A stretch of 64,000 nucleotides of DNA, taken from NCBI RefSeq assembly GCF_000720135.1, contig NZ_JOIU01000010.1:1-64000 (forward strand), written 5' to 3'. This DNA is from Streptomyces sp. NRRL S-1022. GTDB lineage: Bacteria; Actinomycetota; Actinomycetes; Streptomycetales; Streptomycetaceae. The notes under the pieces are model-generated. The model saw nothing but the letters and a program-made list of their open reading frames with translations. It had not been told where the DNA came from and ran no database searches. A program made the translations under genes and the position numbers. Numbering within the stretch: the stretch's first letter is position 1; each line of letters starts with the position of its first letter. Of this stretch, positions 45,199 through 53,538 are shown piece after piece.

Positions 45199-46192
45199 GC
45201 TTCACCGACCGGTAGTAGCGCCGGGCGCCCTCCTGGAGGGGGAGGGGATCGGTGTAGATGGCGGTGCGCAGGTCGACCAGCTGGGCGGAGTGGACGTGGG
45301 CGCCGATGTCGTCGCGGCTCTTGATCACCGTGCGGGTCACCCACTCGGTCAGCCGGGGATCGACGTCCGTACGGGTCATCAGCACGTTGGACACGGCGAT
45401 CGTCGGTACCTGGACGCCCTGCTGGACGTTCGGGTAGGCCGACTCGGGGATGTTGGTGGCCCGGTAGTAGCGCGCGCCCTCGCCCTGGTCGTGCAGCCGG
45501 GTGACGAGGGCGTCGTCGATCGGGACGAAGCGGAAGTCACGCTTCTGCGCCAAGGCCACCAGCCCCTTCGTGGGCAGCCCGCCGGACCAGAAGAAGGCGT
45601 CGACCTTTCCCTCCCGCAGCTGCGCCGGACCGGTGTCGATGCCGTCGGCCACCGGCGTGATGTCCTTGTACGGGTCGATGCCGGCGGCCCGCAGCACCCG
45701 ATCGGCGATCAGCCGCACCCCGGAATCGGGCAGTCCGGTCACCACCCGCTTGTGCCGCAGGTCGGCGACGGTCCTGATGTCCGAGTCGCTGGGGACGACG
45801 AGGTGCATGTAGTCGTCGTAGAGGCGGGCCACGCCGCGCAGCCGCCCGGCGCCGCTGCCGTGCCGCAGCTCGTACGTCGCCACCGCGTCGGCCGCCGCGA
45901 TGGTGAAGTCGGCCTGCCCGGTCGCCACCCGCTGGACGTTCTCCTGGGAACCGGCGCTGTCGAGCAGCTTCACCTTCAGGCCCGGCATGTCCCTGCCCAA
46001 CTCGGTACGGAGCCGCTCGCCGTACTCCTGGTAGACACCGCGCGCGCTGCCGGTGCTGAACACGATCGTGCCGCTCGGCGGCTTCTCGCCCAGCGGCAGC
46101 AGCCACCACAGCAGCAGCCCGAGGGTCACGACACCGACGGCCGCGCCCTGCAGCGCTCGGCGCCTTCCGAACCGGGGGAACACCTTGGACAT
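45194..46192 (-). CDS. TAXI-family TRAP transporter solute-binding protein
   Basis: The 332-aa protein has one N-terminal membrane anchor (about 14-34), followed by the TAXI-type periplasmic fold (IVFSTGSARGVYQEYGERL, ATGQADFTIAAADAV, KDITPVADGIDTGPAQLREGKVDAFFWSGGLPTKGL split at the GKVDAFF core). TAXI proteins bind small carboxylates such as glutamate for TRAP transporters. No DctM-type permease gene is adjacent, so it may instead serve sensing, possibly with GluK, its convergent neighbour. That link is inference. Confidence 0.85.
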   Translation of the reverse strand: MSKVFPRFGRRRALQGAAVGVVTLGLLLWWLLPLGEKPPSGTIVFSTGSARGVYQEYGERLRTELGRDMPGLKVKLLDSAGSQENVQRVATGQADFTIAAADAVATYELRHGSGAGRLRGVARLYDDYMHLVVPSDSDIRTVADLRHKRVVTGLPDSGVRLIADRVLRAAGIDPYKDITPVADGIDTGPAQLREGKVDAFFWSGGLPTKGLVALAQKRDFRFVPIDDALVTRLHDQGEGARYYRATNIPESAYPNVQQGVQVPTIAVSNVLMTRTDVDPRLTEWVTRTVIKSRDDIGAHVHSAQLVDLRTAIYTDPLPLQEGARRYYRSVKP

Positions 46193-46292
46193 GCGGGCGA
46201 TCCTGCCAGGCGACGCGCGCCGCTGACCAGGGCCGGGGTCACTCCGGGGAGGCGGTGAAGCGGACGCCGGGGGTCCACTCGGGGCGGGGGCA

Positions 46293-46315
46293 CTGTCGGT
46301 GGCGGCCGTTAGAGT
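46293..46315 (+). promoter_or_regulatory. RecA-NDp-like promoter of the mazG-like gene
   Basis: CTGTCGGTG (46293-46301), exactly 8 nt, TAGAGT (46310-46315), then 6 nt to the ATG at 46322. It agrees with TTGTCRGTG-N8-TAGnnT at all but the first base and predicts a leaderless, damage-responsive mRNA. Confidence 0.7.
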
Positions 46316-46321
46316 CGCCGT

Positions 46322-46729
46322 ATGAGCTCTTCCCCCGCCCGCCTCGTCCGTGAGTTCCACCGCGCCTTCGGCCTCGACGCCCGCAGCACGCCGGCCGAGG
46401 TGGACCCGCGACTGGCCGCCCACCGAGGCGAACTGCTCGCCGAGGAGGCCGCGGAGGTCGCCGAGGTCGCGGTGGAGGGGCCGCTGGACCGGCTCGCGCA
46501 CGAGCTGGCCGACGTGGTGTACGTCGCCTACGGCACGGCACTCGTGCACGGCATCGACCTCGACGAGGTGATCGCCGAGGTGCACCGCGCCAACATGAGC
46601 AAGCTCGGCCCGGACGGCAAGGTGGCCCGCCGGGCCGACGGCAAGGTGCTCAAGGGGGAGCACTACCGGGCGCCGGACGTCTCGGCCGTACTGCGCCGCC
46701 AGGGCTGGATACCGGGCGGCGCGGCCTGA
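46322..46729 (+). CDS. MazG-like nucleoside triphosphate pyrophosphohydrolase
   Basis: The 135-aa all-alpha NTP-PPase has the MazG/MazG-like metal-binding pattern EEAAEVAEVA ... HELADVVYVAYGTALVHGIDL. Members hydrolyse (d)NTPs, including non-canonical ones, to monophosphates and pyrophosphate. A helix-rich C-terminal extension (MSKLGPDGKVARRADGKVLKG) is as in phosphoribosyl-ATP pyrophosphatase-like proteins, with KVLKGEHYRAPD. A RecA-NDp-like promoter ends 6 nt before the ATG, so nucleotide-pool cleansing after DNA damage is a likely role. It is convergent with the lipoprotein gene, with 6 bp between them. Confidence 0.88.
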   Translation: MSSSPARLVREFHRAFGLDARSTPAEVDPRLAAHRGELLAEEAAEVAEVAVEGPLDRLAHELADVVYVAYGTALVHGIDLDEVIAEVHRANMSKLGPDGKVARRADGKVLKGEHYRAPDVSAVLRRQGWIPGGAA

Positions 46730-46735
46730 CGCGCC

Positions 46736-48163
46736 CTAGGAGGGCAGGGAGCCGCCCGCCAGCCTCCACTCGCGGTGCAACGCCCCCAGCGGGACGCTCC
46801 GCTGGACGACGGGGGTGCCGAAGACGGACAGCTGGATCCGCAGGGTTCCGGACAGGTCCACGCCGCCGTAGACACCCCAGGTGCCCGTCGCCTGCGGGGT
46901 GCTGCCGTCGGAGGCGGCGGTCAGCGTGCCGGTGGCCTCCCCGCGCAGATACGGGGCCAGGTCGGCGGTGACGCCGACGGTGCCGTAGAGGCCGACCGTC
47001 GCCTCGGCGCCGAGTGCCGTCTTCACGCTGCCGGCGGTGGTGACGGTGGCGCGCACGGGGGTGCCGGTCATGTGCGAGGAGCTGACCGGCGTCCACCCCC
47101 GGGCCGGGCCGAAGGTGCCGCCCGCCTTGAAGTCGCCCTTCAGGCTCTGCTCGACATCGACGGTGGCCCGCCCGTCGGCGCTGATCTGGAGGTAGCAGGT
47201 CAGATCGAGGTTGACGACGACGGGCACCGGGCCGACCTGCAGCACGGGGTCGGCGTGCAGCTTGGCGAACGGGATGCGCAGCGGGGTGCCGGTGGCCGCC
47301 GCCGCCCGGCCCTTGACCGCCCAGCCCGAGGTCCAGTCGCCGGACACGCCCAGGTAGGCCGAGCCGGGCGGGGCGTCGCTGCCGGTGCCGCCGTAGGCGA
47401 AGTCGACCTGCGGGGCGACCTGGACGAAGCCGTGCACGGAGGCGGTGGCCGACGCGGCCGCGCCCCCGGCGGTGGGCACCTCGGCGCCGACGTCCAGCCG
47501 GAGACTGCCGAGCGGCACCGTCGCGCCCTTGGGGCCGGCGTGCGCGTCACCGGTCTTCGACCAGGACACCTGCACATCGGGCAGCAGCTTGTCGACGGTG
47601 AAGGACGACGGGTCGACCGGTACGTCGCCCTTCGCCGTCGCGTCGCCGAGCAGCGCGTTGAGGGTGGCCGGTTCGGTCTGCACCTCGGTGCCGGCGTCCG
47701 TCTCGCCGACCACCTTGGTGACCTTGGCGAGCAGTCCGCGCGGTGCCCCCGGTGCGGGCGCGCTGGCGATCACGTCGCCCACGGCGGTGCGGTGCGGCGC
47801 GGCGGAGGAGCCGGCGGACGGCGTGGGCGAGTGCGGTGAACCGCCCCTCCCGCGCTCGGAGATGACGGCCCGCCGGGTGCGGCCGTCGTACGAGCTGACG
47901 GTGAGCGTCGTGCTGTGCGCTCGCTGCCCGGAGCCGCGCGGGGCCGCCGTGGCGGTCGCGGTGGCGGTCGGAGCGGCGGCGACGGTGAGCGAGTGGTCCG
48001 CGCTCTCGGCGGCGGGCTCGGCGGCCCGGATCTGCTGTTCCTGTCCGGCGGCCGGCTGCCGCACGGCCTGCGCTGCGGCCTGCGGTGCGGGCGAGGAGCA
48101 GGCGGCGGCGAGGAACAGCGAGGTCACGGCGAAGGCGGGCAGCAGGGCACGCCTGTGCCTCAT
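46736..48163 (-). CDS. Secreted lipoprotein of unknown function
   Basis: The 475-aa protein has a lipoprotein signal (RRALLPAFAVTSLFLAAAC, lipobox LAAAC) and an Ala/Pro/Thr-rich linker to about residue 130. The C-terminal region (about 150-475) is rich in beta-strand patterns such as VSWSKTGDAHAGPKG, VDFAYGGTG and YGGVDLSGTLRIQLSVFG. I recognise no family with certainty. ATG 48163 is chosen since it begins the signal peptide. A perfect 14-bp palindrome lies 62 bp upstream and is a likely operator. Confidence 0.75.
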   Translation of the reverse strand: MRHRRALLPAFAVTSLFLAAACSSPAPQAAAQAVRQPAAGQEQQIRAAEPAAESADHSLTVAAAPTATATATAAPRGSGQRAHSTTLTVSSYDGRTRRAVISERGRGGSPHSPTPSAGSSAAPHRTAVGDVIASAPAPGAPRGLLAKVTKVVGETDAGTEVQTEPATLNALLGDATAKGDVPVDPSSFTVDKLLPDVQVSWSKTGDAHAGPKGATVPLGSLRLDVGAEVPTAGGAAASATASVHGFVQVAPQVDFAYGGTGSDAPPGSAYLGVSGDWTSGWAVKGRAAAATGTPLRIPFAKLHADPVLQVGPVPVVVNLDLTCYLQISADGRATVDVEQSLKGDFKAGGTFGPARGWTPVSSSHMTGTPVRATVTTAGSVKTALGAEATVGLYGTVGVTADLAPYLRGEATGTLTAASDGSTPQATGTWGVYGGVDLSGTLRIQLSVFGTPVVQRSVPLGALHREWRLAGGSLPS

Positions 48164-48224
48164 GCGTCTGCGCAAGGTGGGTCCTGTGTGGGATGGGGGG
48201 TGGCGGGGAGGTCCCGATACCGGC

Positions 48225-48238
48225 CTACTCGCGAGTAG
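48225..48238. promoter_or_regulatory. Perfect palindrome CTACTCGCGAGTAG, candidate operator of the lipoprotein gene
   Basis: The 14-bp palindrome has outer ACCGG/CCGGT flanks that extend the symmetry. It lies 62 bp before the lipoprotein ATG. The TACTCGCGAGTA core resembles sites bound by TetR-family repressors of lipid-related genes in actinobacteria; the binding protein is not in this window. The MarR gene next door is one alternative. Confidence 0.6.
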
Positions 48239-48359
48239 AACCGGTCGGTAACTCGGTGGCGAGCATGAGCATGCCACCCCCTGTGTACAGTCCGCACACA
48301 ATCCGGCCACAGCCCAACGTGACCTCCGCCACGAGGAGTTGCGGTGACCGCAGGGCGGT

Positions 48360-48803
48360 TCAGCGCCCGGTCGGCCCCGTGCCGCCGAGGCGGGTCAGCA
48401 GCTCCGCGAGGCCTGCGACATCCGCCGCCGGCCAGGCCGGGCCGGCGAAGACGTCGGCGGCGGTCTCCTCGGCCGTGGCCAGCATCTCCGTCAGCCGCCG
48501 CCGGCCCGTCGCGGTCAGCGCCGCGTACGCCACGCGCGCGTCCCGGGCGTCCGGCTCCCGGGTCACCAGACCGATCCGCTCCAGCGGGGCCAGCCCGCGC
48601 GTGACCCCGGAGGCGGTCAGCCCCAGCGTCTCGGCGAGGTCGACCCGGCGCATCCGGCCGCCGGGTGCCTGTCCCAGCCGGAGCAGCAGGGTGAAGTCGG
48701 CGAGGCTGACGCCGTGCAGCCCGCTCAGCCGGGCGTCGAAGCGTCGTACGAGCGCGGTCTGGGCGCGCACCAGTCGCAGCGCCGTGTCCAGGGCGTCGGT
48801 CAT
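48360..48803 (-). CDS. MarR-family transcriptional regulator
   Basis: The 147-aa winged-helix regulator has FTLLLRLGQAPGGRMRRVDLAETLGLTASGVTRGLAPLERIGLV (recognition helix ASGVTRGLAPLE) and the wing REPDARDARVAYAALTATGRR. ATG 48803 is preceded by GAGGAGG. The target genes are unknown. It lies upstream of the lipoprotein gene in the same direction with 196 bp between. Confidence 0.9.
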   Translation of the reverse strand: MTDALDTALRLVRAQTALVRRFDARLSGLHGVSLADFTLLLRLGQAPGGRMRRVDLAETLGLTASGVTRGLAPLERIGLVTREPDARDARVAYAALTATGRRRLTEMLATAEETAADVFAGPAWPAADVAGLAELLTRLGGTGPTGR

Positions 48804-48863
48804 CCGCCTCGCCTCCTCCTCATCCTTGCGATGTCCTTGACTACTCAAGTTTATGGGCGGTTC

Positions 48864-49223
48864 TCATGCGCCTGCGCTTCGGGCGGCGCGGCGCTGCCGC
48901 TTGCCCAGGGGCGCCTGGGACAGGTCCTCGGCGGTGCTCCGCAGGTGCTTGTAGCCGTAACCGCGCTCGGTCAGCCAGGCCTTCGCCGTCTCCTCGGCCT
49001 GCTCCGTCGCCTCGAGGATGTCCTCCTCCTTCTCTCCGGTCGCGGAGAAGCGGAAGACGAAGGCGGGCCGGGCGGCGATGTCGTAGGTGAGGTTCCCCTC
49101 GGGGGTGAAGGCGGCGCGCAGGAGGTCGTGTTCGGTGGCGTCGGCCAGCAGGGCGGCGCGCTGGGCGTCGGTGAGGGCGTCGAAGGCGCCGCGGACGGTG
49201 ATGCGGAAGGTTCGTGTAGTCAT
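48864..49223 (-). CDS. DUF6204-family small protein
   Basis: The 119-aa protein begins MTTRTFRITVRGAFDALTDAQRAALL and contains LTYDIAARPAFVFRFSA; the C terminus is Arg-rich. It matches, from memory, a streptomycete domain of unknown function (DUF6204). It is cytoplasmic, with no membrane segment. It is 60 bp from the MarR gene and in the same direction. Confidence 0.75.
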   Translation of the reverse strand: MTTRTFRITVRGAFDALTDAQRAALLADATEHDLLRAAFTPEGNLTYDIAARPAFVFRFSATGEKEEDILEATEQAEETAKAWLTERGYGYKHLRSTAEDLSQAPLGKRQRRAARSAGA

Positions 49224-49593
49224 TCCGCGACCATAGGCAGAGCGGGGGCGCGTCCTCCACCGGGTTTCGGGGCTGCCGGGCCGACGGCGCCACGCGCCCC
49301 GGGCGCCGGGCCGACAGCCCCTCGCACCTCGGGCGCCGACGGCCCGGGCCCCGGCTCCCGGAGGCTTCGGCCGCCGACGGGACTTCTCCTCCAGGTCTCC
49401 AGGTCTCCTCGCCGTGAACGCGACCGGCATCCGACCAGGTGGCGTCCGTACGGGGCCAGGTGGCGTCCGTACGGGCCGTGCGGGCGGCAGGTTCGGGCGT
49501 TCGCGGGGCGGACGTCGGGAGAGGTTCGGACCGGGGGTTCCCCGGGGCGGGGGACGTTGCTTCCCTGGGCCGTGAGGATGACGGGGAGGCGGG
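49224..49593. other. 370-bp gene-free region with a short tandem repeat
   Basis: No supported gene. A 20-bp unit starting CCAGGTGGCG occurs at 49435-49454 and 49456-49475 (21-bp period), and GGGCGCCGGGCCGACAG-like repeats lie near 49270-49330. A GTG-starting gene on the plus strand follows. Confidence 0.55.
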
Positions 49594-50136
49594 GTGGATG
49601 TCGGGGAAGCGACCGCGCCCGTGGTCGCGGTCGTCGGAGTCGTCGGGACGCTGCTGTCCGCGCTGCTGACCCAGCGCGCGGCCGACCGCAGCCGCCGGCG
49701 CGAGCAGGAGCGCGTCGAGGAGGTGCGGGAGCGGCGCCGGCACGCCCAGGATCTGCGCGCGTGCTACGTCGCCCTGAACACCTCCGCCCGCCAGTACCTG
49801 GCCGCCCTCACCGATCAGGTGCACGCGCTGGGCCGGGACGAGGAGCTGCGGACCGTACGGCAGCGGCTCACGGAGGCGCGCGACCAGTACCGGGACGTGT
49901 ACGCCGAGGCCCAGCTGCGGATGCCCGACCGGGTGCTCGGCCTCGTGGGCGGCCTCAGCCACGACCTCGGAGCGCTGTACGGCATGGTCCGGCGCCTGGA
50001 CGACGGAGTCCCGCGCGCGGGCGACTCACCGGCCGCCGTGCGCGACGGCATCGACGAACTGTGGGGCCGCCTGCGGCGGATGCGCCGCGAGATGCGCTCC
50101 GAACTGGGTGCGTTCCGGGCGGATTCCGGGCGGTGA
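49594..50136 (+). CDS. Membrane-anchored coiled-coil protein of unknown function
   Basis: The 180-aa protein has one transmembrane helix (about residues 8-27, APVVAVVGVVGTLLSALLTQ) followed by a charged Arg/Glu coiled coil (about 28-55) and helices up to 175. No family is recognised. Start GTG 49594 has GGAGG 13 nt upstream. It precedes the RES module in the same direction with 135 bp between, so joint function is possible but not shown. Confidence 0.7.
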   Translation: MDVGEATAPVVAVVGVVGTLLSALLTQRAADRSRRREQERVEEVRERRRHAQDLRACYVALNTSARQYLAALTDQVHALGRDEELRTVRQRLTEARDQYRDVYAEAQLRMPDRVLGLVGGLSHDLGALYGMVRRLDDGVPRAGDSPAAVRDGIDELWGRLRRMRREMRSELGAFRADSGR

Positions 50137-50271
50137 GCACACCGGGCACCGCAACACGCCGCGGTGCGCGCCACGGGTCGGCAATAGTGGCGGTGATCCC
50201 GGACCGCGGAGTCCGGCGGCACCGCCGTACGGCGACGACGGCGGACTCGGCGGGGCAGAGGGGAGGGCGGG

Positions 50272-50955
50272 GTGAACGAACCGCGTGCGGGGTCGGCCGA
50301 GCGGCTGCTGGCCCTCATCGGCGAGCACCGGGACACCATCCGCAGCGTGCTGGACGGCGACCAGCACGCGCTGCTGCTGGACAGGCTCAGGGCGCTCGCC
50401 GTGGCGCCGGCGGACGACGACCGGTCGGTCCGCAGGGCACTCCAGGGTGTCAGGCTGGTGCTGCTCAAGCTGCCGCCGGGCCATCCGGTGCGCCGGGAAC
50501 TGGAGTCCTGGCGCCTGGCGGTGACGCTGCCCGGGCCGGAGACCGTGGCCGGCGCGCAGGAGTTGCTGGCCTGGTTCCACCTGCCGTCGCCGGCGTGTGG
50601 ACCGGCGTACGAACCGGATCCCGGACGAGACCGGCTCCTCGGGCAGCCGGCGCTGTCGGCCGCCGAGGCGTGGGGCCGCTGCGGTGGCGCGCCGCCTGCC
50701 GAACTGATCAGGCTGCGCGGCCCGGACTACCACGACCACTACCCGGAGTTCCAGTTCACCCCGGCCGGCGGCGCCCCGAACGACGTCGTCCTGGAGATCA
50801 ACCGGCTGCTGCTCGCGGACATCGACCCGTGGGGCGCCGCCGCCTGGTGGCTGAGCGGCAACACCTGGCTCGGCGGCAGCCCCGCGTCACTGCTCGGCCG
50901 GCTCCCCGACCACCGGCTGGTCGGTGCGGCCCTCGAACTGGCGGAGGGGGAGTGA
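50272..50955 (+). CDS. Antitoxin-like protein with C-terminal MbcA/ParS/Xre toxin-binding domain
   Basis: The 227-aa protein ends in a DUF2384-like domain: FQFTPAGGAPNDVVLEINRLL and DPWGAAAWWLSGNTWLGGSPASLLG match the (F)QF ... DPWxxAxWL ... N..L.G.SP..LL pattern of antitoxins that cap RES toxins. The N-terminal 130 residues are helical and unlike the short helix-turn-helix of classic Xre antitoxins, so it may not bind DNA in the usual way. Start GTG 50272 follows GGGAGGG. Its stop overlaps the RES ATG by 1 bp (TGATG), the coupling expected for antitoxin-toxin pairs. Confidence 0.75.
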   Translation: MNEPRAGSAERLLALIGEHRDTIRSVLDGDQHALLLDRLRALAVAPADDDRSVRRALQGVRLVLLKLPPGHPVRRELESWRLAVTLPGPETVAGAQELLAWFHLPSPACGPAYEPDPGRDRLLGQPALSAAEAWGRCGGAPPAELIRLRGPDYHDHYPEFQFTPAGGAPNDVVLEINRLLLADIDPWGAAAWWLSGNTWLGGSPASLLGRLPDHRLVGAALELAEGE

Positions 50956-51626
50956 TGGGCGGCTTCTTCCCCATGATCGACCTGAAACTGCGCCCCCACC
51001 GCCGGGTGATTCCGGCGGGTACGGAACTGTGGCGGGTGCACCTGTCCCGGTACGCGGCGGACGAGTTCAATCCGCGGCTCGCGGACATCCACTTCCACGG
51101 GGGCCGTTTCGACGGCACGGTACTGGACCAGTACCACAGCCTGTACCTGGCGGAGAGCGCGCTGACCGCGCTGGCGGAGAGCGTGCTGCGCTCCCGGCCC
51201 TTCGACTCGCCGGCCGGCGACCGTACGATCCCTTACCGCGCGGTCTGGCAGCGCTCGCTCAGCTGCGTGCGCACTCGCGCCGACCTGGTCCTGGTCTCCC
51301 TGGTCAGCGGCGCCGACCTGGCCGCGGTGTGCCAGGACGCCACACTCCTGGAGGACGAGAGCAACTACGCGCGGGCACGGCGCTGGTCGAGCGAGATCCG
51401 GGCGCAGGCGTCCGACGCCATGGGGCTGGTCTGGGAGTCGCGGCGCAACCGCTCCGAGCACGCGATGGTGCTCTATCACGACCGCTGCGCGGGCCCGGAC
51501 GGCCCGCCGCTGGAGGTGCTGCCCGACCGCGGTATCCCGGACCTCGGCTCGCAGGAGGGCCGGGCACGCGCCAACGAGCTGCTCGCACCGCTGTGGGCGC
51601 GGATCGCCGGGCCCGAGTGGCCGTGA
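50955..51626 (+). CDS. RES-domain protein, probable NAD+-degrading toxin
   Basis: The 223-aa protein carries the RES fold: AGTELWRVHLSRY, DEFNPRLADIHFHGGRFDGT, and SLYLAESALTALAESVL. These are the Arg, the GGRF and the AES/E blocks that gave the family its name. Characterised members (MbcT, RES toxins) break down NAD+ by phosphorolysis or hydrolysis. It overlaps the antitoxin-like gene by 1 bp. Whether this copy is active cannot be told from sequence alone. Confidence 0.85.
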   Translation: MGGFFPMIDLKLRPHRRVIPAGTELWRVHLSRYAADEFNPRLADIHFHGGRFDGTVLDQYHSLYLAESALTALAESVLRSRPFDSPAGDRTIPYRAVWQRSLSCVRTRADLVLVSLVSGADLAAVCQDATLLEDESNYARARRWSSEIRAQASDAMGLVWESRRNRSEHAMVLYHDRCAGPDGPPLEVLPDRGIPDLGSQEGRARANELLAPLWARIAGPEWP

Positions 51627-51651
51627 ACGGCGGGTGTGAGAGCTTGATGCC

Positions 51652-52254
51652 ATGACGACGTACATCGCTCTGCTGCGCGGGATCAATGTCGGCGGCAGCG
51701 CGCGGATCGCCATGAAGGATCTGCGCGCCCTGTTCGCCGGCATGGGGTTCGAGGACGTCCGGACCTATCTGCAGAGCGGGAACGTCGTGTTCCGCACGCC
51801 CGCCGCGACGACCACCGCGAAGAGCGACGCCACGGCCTCCGCCGTCCCCGCTGCCGCGGGCCCGCAGGGCCCCGCCGATCTCGCCGTGAGCATCGAGCGG
51901 CGGATCGCCGACGACCTCGGGGTGACCTGCACGGTCCTGCTGCGCACCGGAGACTCGCTGGCCCGTACCCTCGCCGCGAACCCGTACCGCGACCGTGAGG
52001 ACGACCCGGCCAAGCTGCACGTCACCTTCCTCGCCCAGGAGCCGACCGCCGAGCAGGCGGGCCGCCTGGCGGTCCCCGCCGGGGAGACGGCCGTTTACAC
52101 GCTGGCCGGCGACGAGATCCACCTGCACGTCCCCGACGGGTACGGCCGGACCCGGCTGAACAACACCTTCATCGAGCGCCGCCTCGGCATGCGGGCCACC
52201 ACCCGCAACTGGAAGACGGTCACCGCGCTGCACCGGCTGGCCGCGGGGGAGTGA
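51652..52254 (+). CDS. DUF1697-family protein
   Basis: The 200-aa protein has the DUF1697 signatures YIALLRGINVGGSARIAMKDL, YLQSGNVVF and GYGRTRLNNTFIERRLGMRATTRNWKTV (NNTFIE and TRNW core). An Ala/Thr-rich insertion lies at about residues 50-72. Structure of the family is known but function is not. It lies 25 bp after the RES gene and is convergent with the antiporter gene. Confidence 0.9.
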   Translation: MTTYIALLRGINVGGSARIAMKDLRALFAGMGFEDVRTYLQSGNVVFRTPAATTTAKSDATASAVPAAAGPQGPADLAVSIERRIADDLGVTCTVLLRTGDSLARTLAANPYRDREDDPAKLHVTFLAQEPTAEQAGRLAVPAGETAVYTLAGDEIHLHVPDGYGRTRLNNTFIERRLGMRATTRNWKTVTALHRLAAGE

Positions 52255-52272
52255 GCCGGGGGCCGGCCGGAA

Positions 52273-53538
52273 TCAGCGTTTGGCGGCGGGCGGCTGGGCG
52301 TCACGGGCCGGCCGGACGAGGTGGTGCTCGGTGAGGGGACGCGGCATGAGGACCGACAGCAGCGGCCCGGCCATCGCCGTGGTCACGACGGCCATGGCGA
52401 CCATCAGGGAGTACAACCGCTCGTTGAGGACGCCGAGTTGGAGACCGGCGGTCAGGATGATCAGCTCGGTCAGGCCCCTGGTGTTCATGAGGGTGGCCAG
52501 AACCGCCGACTGGCGCGCCGTGACACCGTGCGCCCGGGCGCTCAGGAACGCGCCGAGGAACTTGCCGCTGACCGCGACCAGCAGGACGAGGGCGAAGTCC
52601 AGCCACCCGGACCGCCCCAGATCCGACAGGTCGACTTTCAGGCCCACGCTGATGAAGAAGACCGGCAGCAGCAGATGGCTGCTGACATGGCCGACCCGGT
52701 CGGTGATGTCCGCGCGCAGCCGCTCGGTGGATTCCTTCGGCATCACCAGACCGAAGAAGAACGCACCGAAGATGAAATGCAGGCCCATCTTCTCGGTGAC
52801 CGCGCCCGACACGAGCAGACCGGCGAGCACGGCCGTCAGCGCGGCGGGGCTCAGCCGGGCGGTGCCGTCACCGGACGTGAGCAGCTTGCGCAGCAGCGGG
52901 CGTACGACCCACAGCATCACGCCGGTGTAGGGCACGAGCAGCAGCAGGTACCACTGGTGGGCGCCGCCCCCGCCGGCCAGCGCCACCACGGCGGCGAGCA
53001 TGCACCAGGCGAGCACGTCCCCAATCGCGGCGCAGGCGAGCGCCAGCCCGCCGACCGGGGTGTGCTGCATCTTCCGGTCCGTGAGAATGCGGGCCAGCAC
53101 CGGAAAGGCGGTCACCGACATCGCGGTACCCATGAAGAGCACGAAACCCAGCCGGTGATCCGGGGCGTTCTCCTCGACCAGCAGCAGGGCGAGCAGGGCG
53201 CCGAGTCCGAACGGCAGGAGAATGGAGGACAGCGACACGGTGGCCGCCAGTCGACCGGTGCCGCGCAGAATTTTCCCGTCCAGTTCCAGGCCCACGATGA
53301 ACATGAATACGGCCATGCCCACGTCGGCGAGTGCGGTGAGCATCGGCCGTATATCGGTCGGGAAGAGGAAATCGGATGCCCGGTGGCCCAGTAAAGTGGG
53401 CCCGAGCATGATGCCCGCGAGTACCTCCCCGATGACCGCGGGTTGGGAGAATCGTCGGGCCGCCGCGCCCAGGAGCTGCGCCAGGACGAGTATGAGGGCC
53501 AGGTCGGAGAAGAGCGCGAACAGTTGGTTCGTGGTCAC
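52273..53538 (-). CDS. CPA2-family cation/proton antiporter with a TTA codon
   Basis: The 421-aa protein has about 12 helices and the Na+/H+ exchanger (CPA2/KefB) profile: QPAVIGEVLAGIMLGPTLLG, GLELDGKIL, FGTAMSVTAFPVLARIL-like, AIGDVLAWCML (ion-binding Asp), FIFGAFFFGLVMP and FISVGLKVDL. No RCK domain is present. Residue 49 is encoded by TTA (53394-53392), a codon read only by the bldA tRNA in Streptomyces, so expression should be delayed to late growth. The GTG at 53538 begins the gene. The promoter region is unusually AT-rich. Confidence 0.9.
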   Translation of the reverse strand: MTTNQLFALFSDLALILVLAQLLGAAARRFSQPAVIGEVLAGIMLGPTLLGHRASDFLFPTDIRPMLTALADVGMAVFMFIVGLELDGKILRGTGRLAATVSLSSILLPFGLGALLALLLVEENAPDHRLGFVLFMGTAMSVTAFPVLARILTDRKMQHTPVGGLALACAAIGDVLAWCMLAAVVALAGGGGAHQWYLLLLVPYTGVMLWVVRPLLRKLLTSGDGTARLSPAALTAVLAGLLVSGAVTEKMGLHFIFGAFFFGLVMPKESTERLRADITDRVGHVSSHLLLPVFFISVGLKVDLSDLGRSGWLDFALVLLVAVSGKFLGAFLSARAHGVTARQSAVLATLMNTRGLTELIILTAGLQLGVLNERLYSLMVAMAVVTTAMAGPLLSVLMPRPLTEHHLVRPARDAQPPAAKR

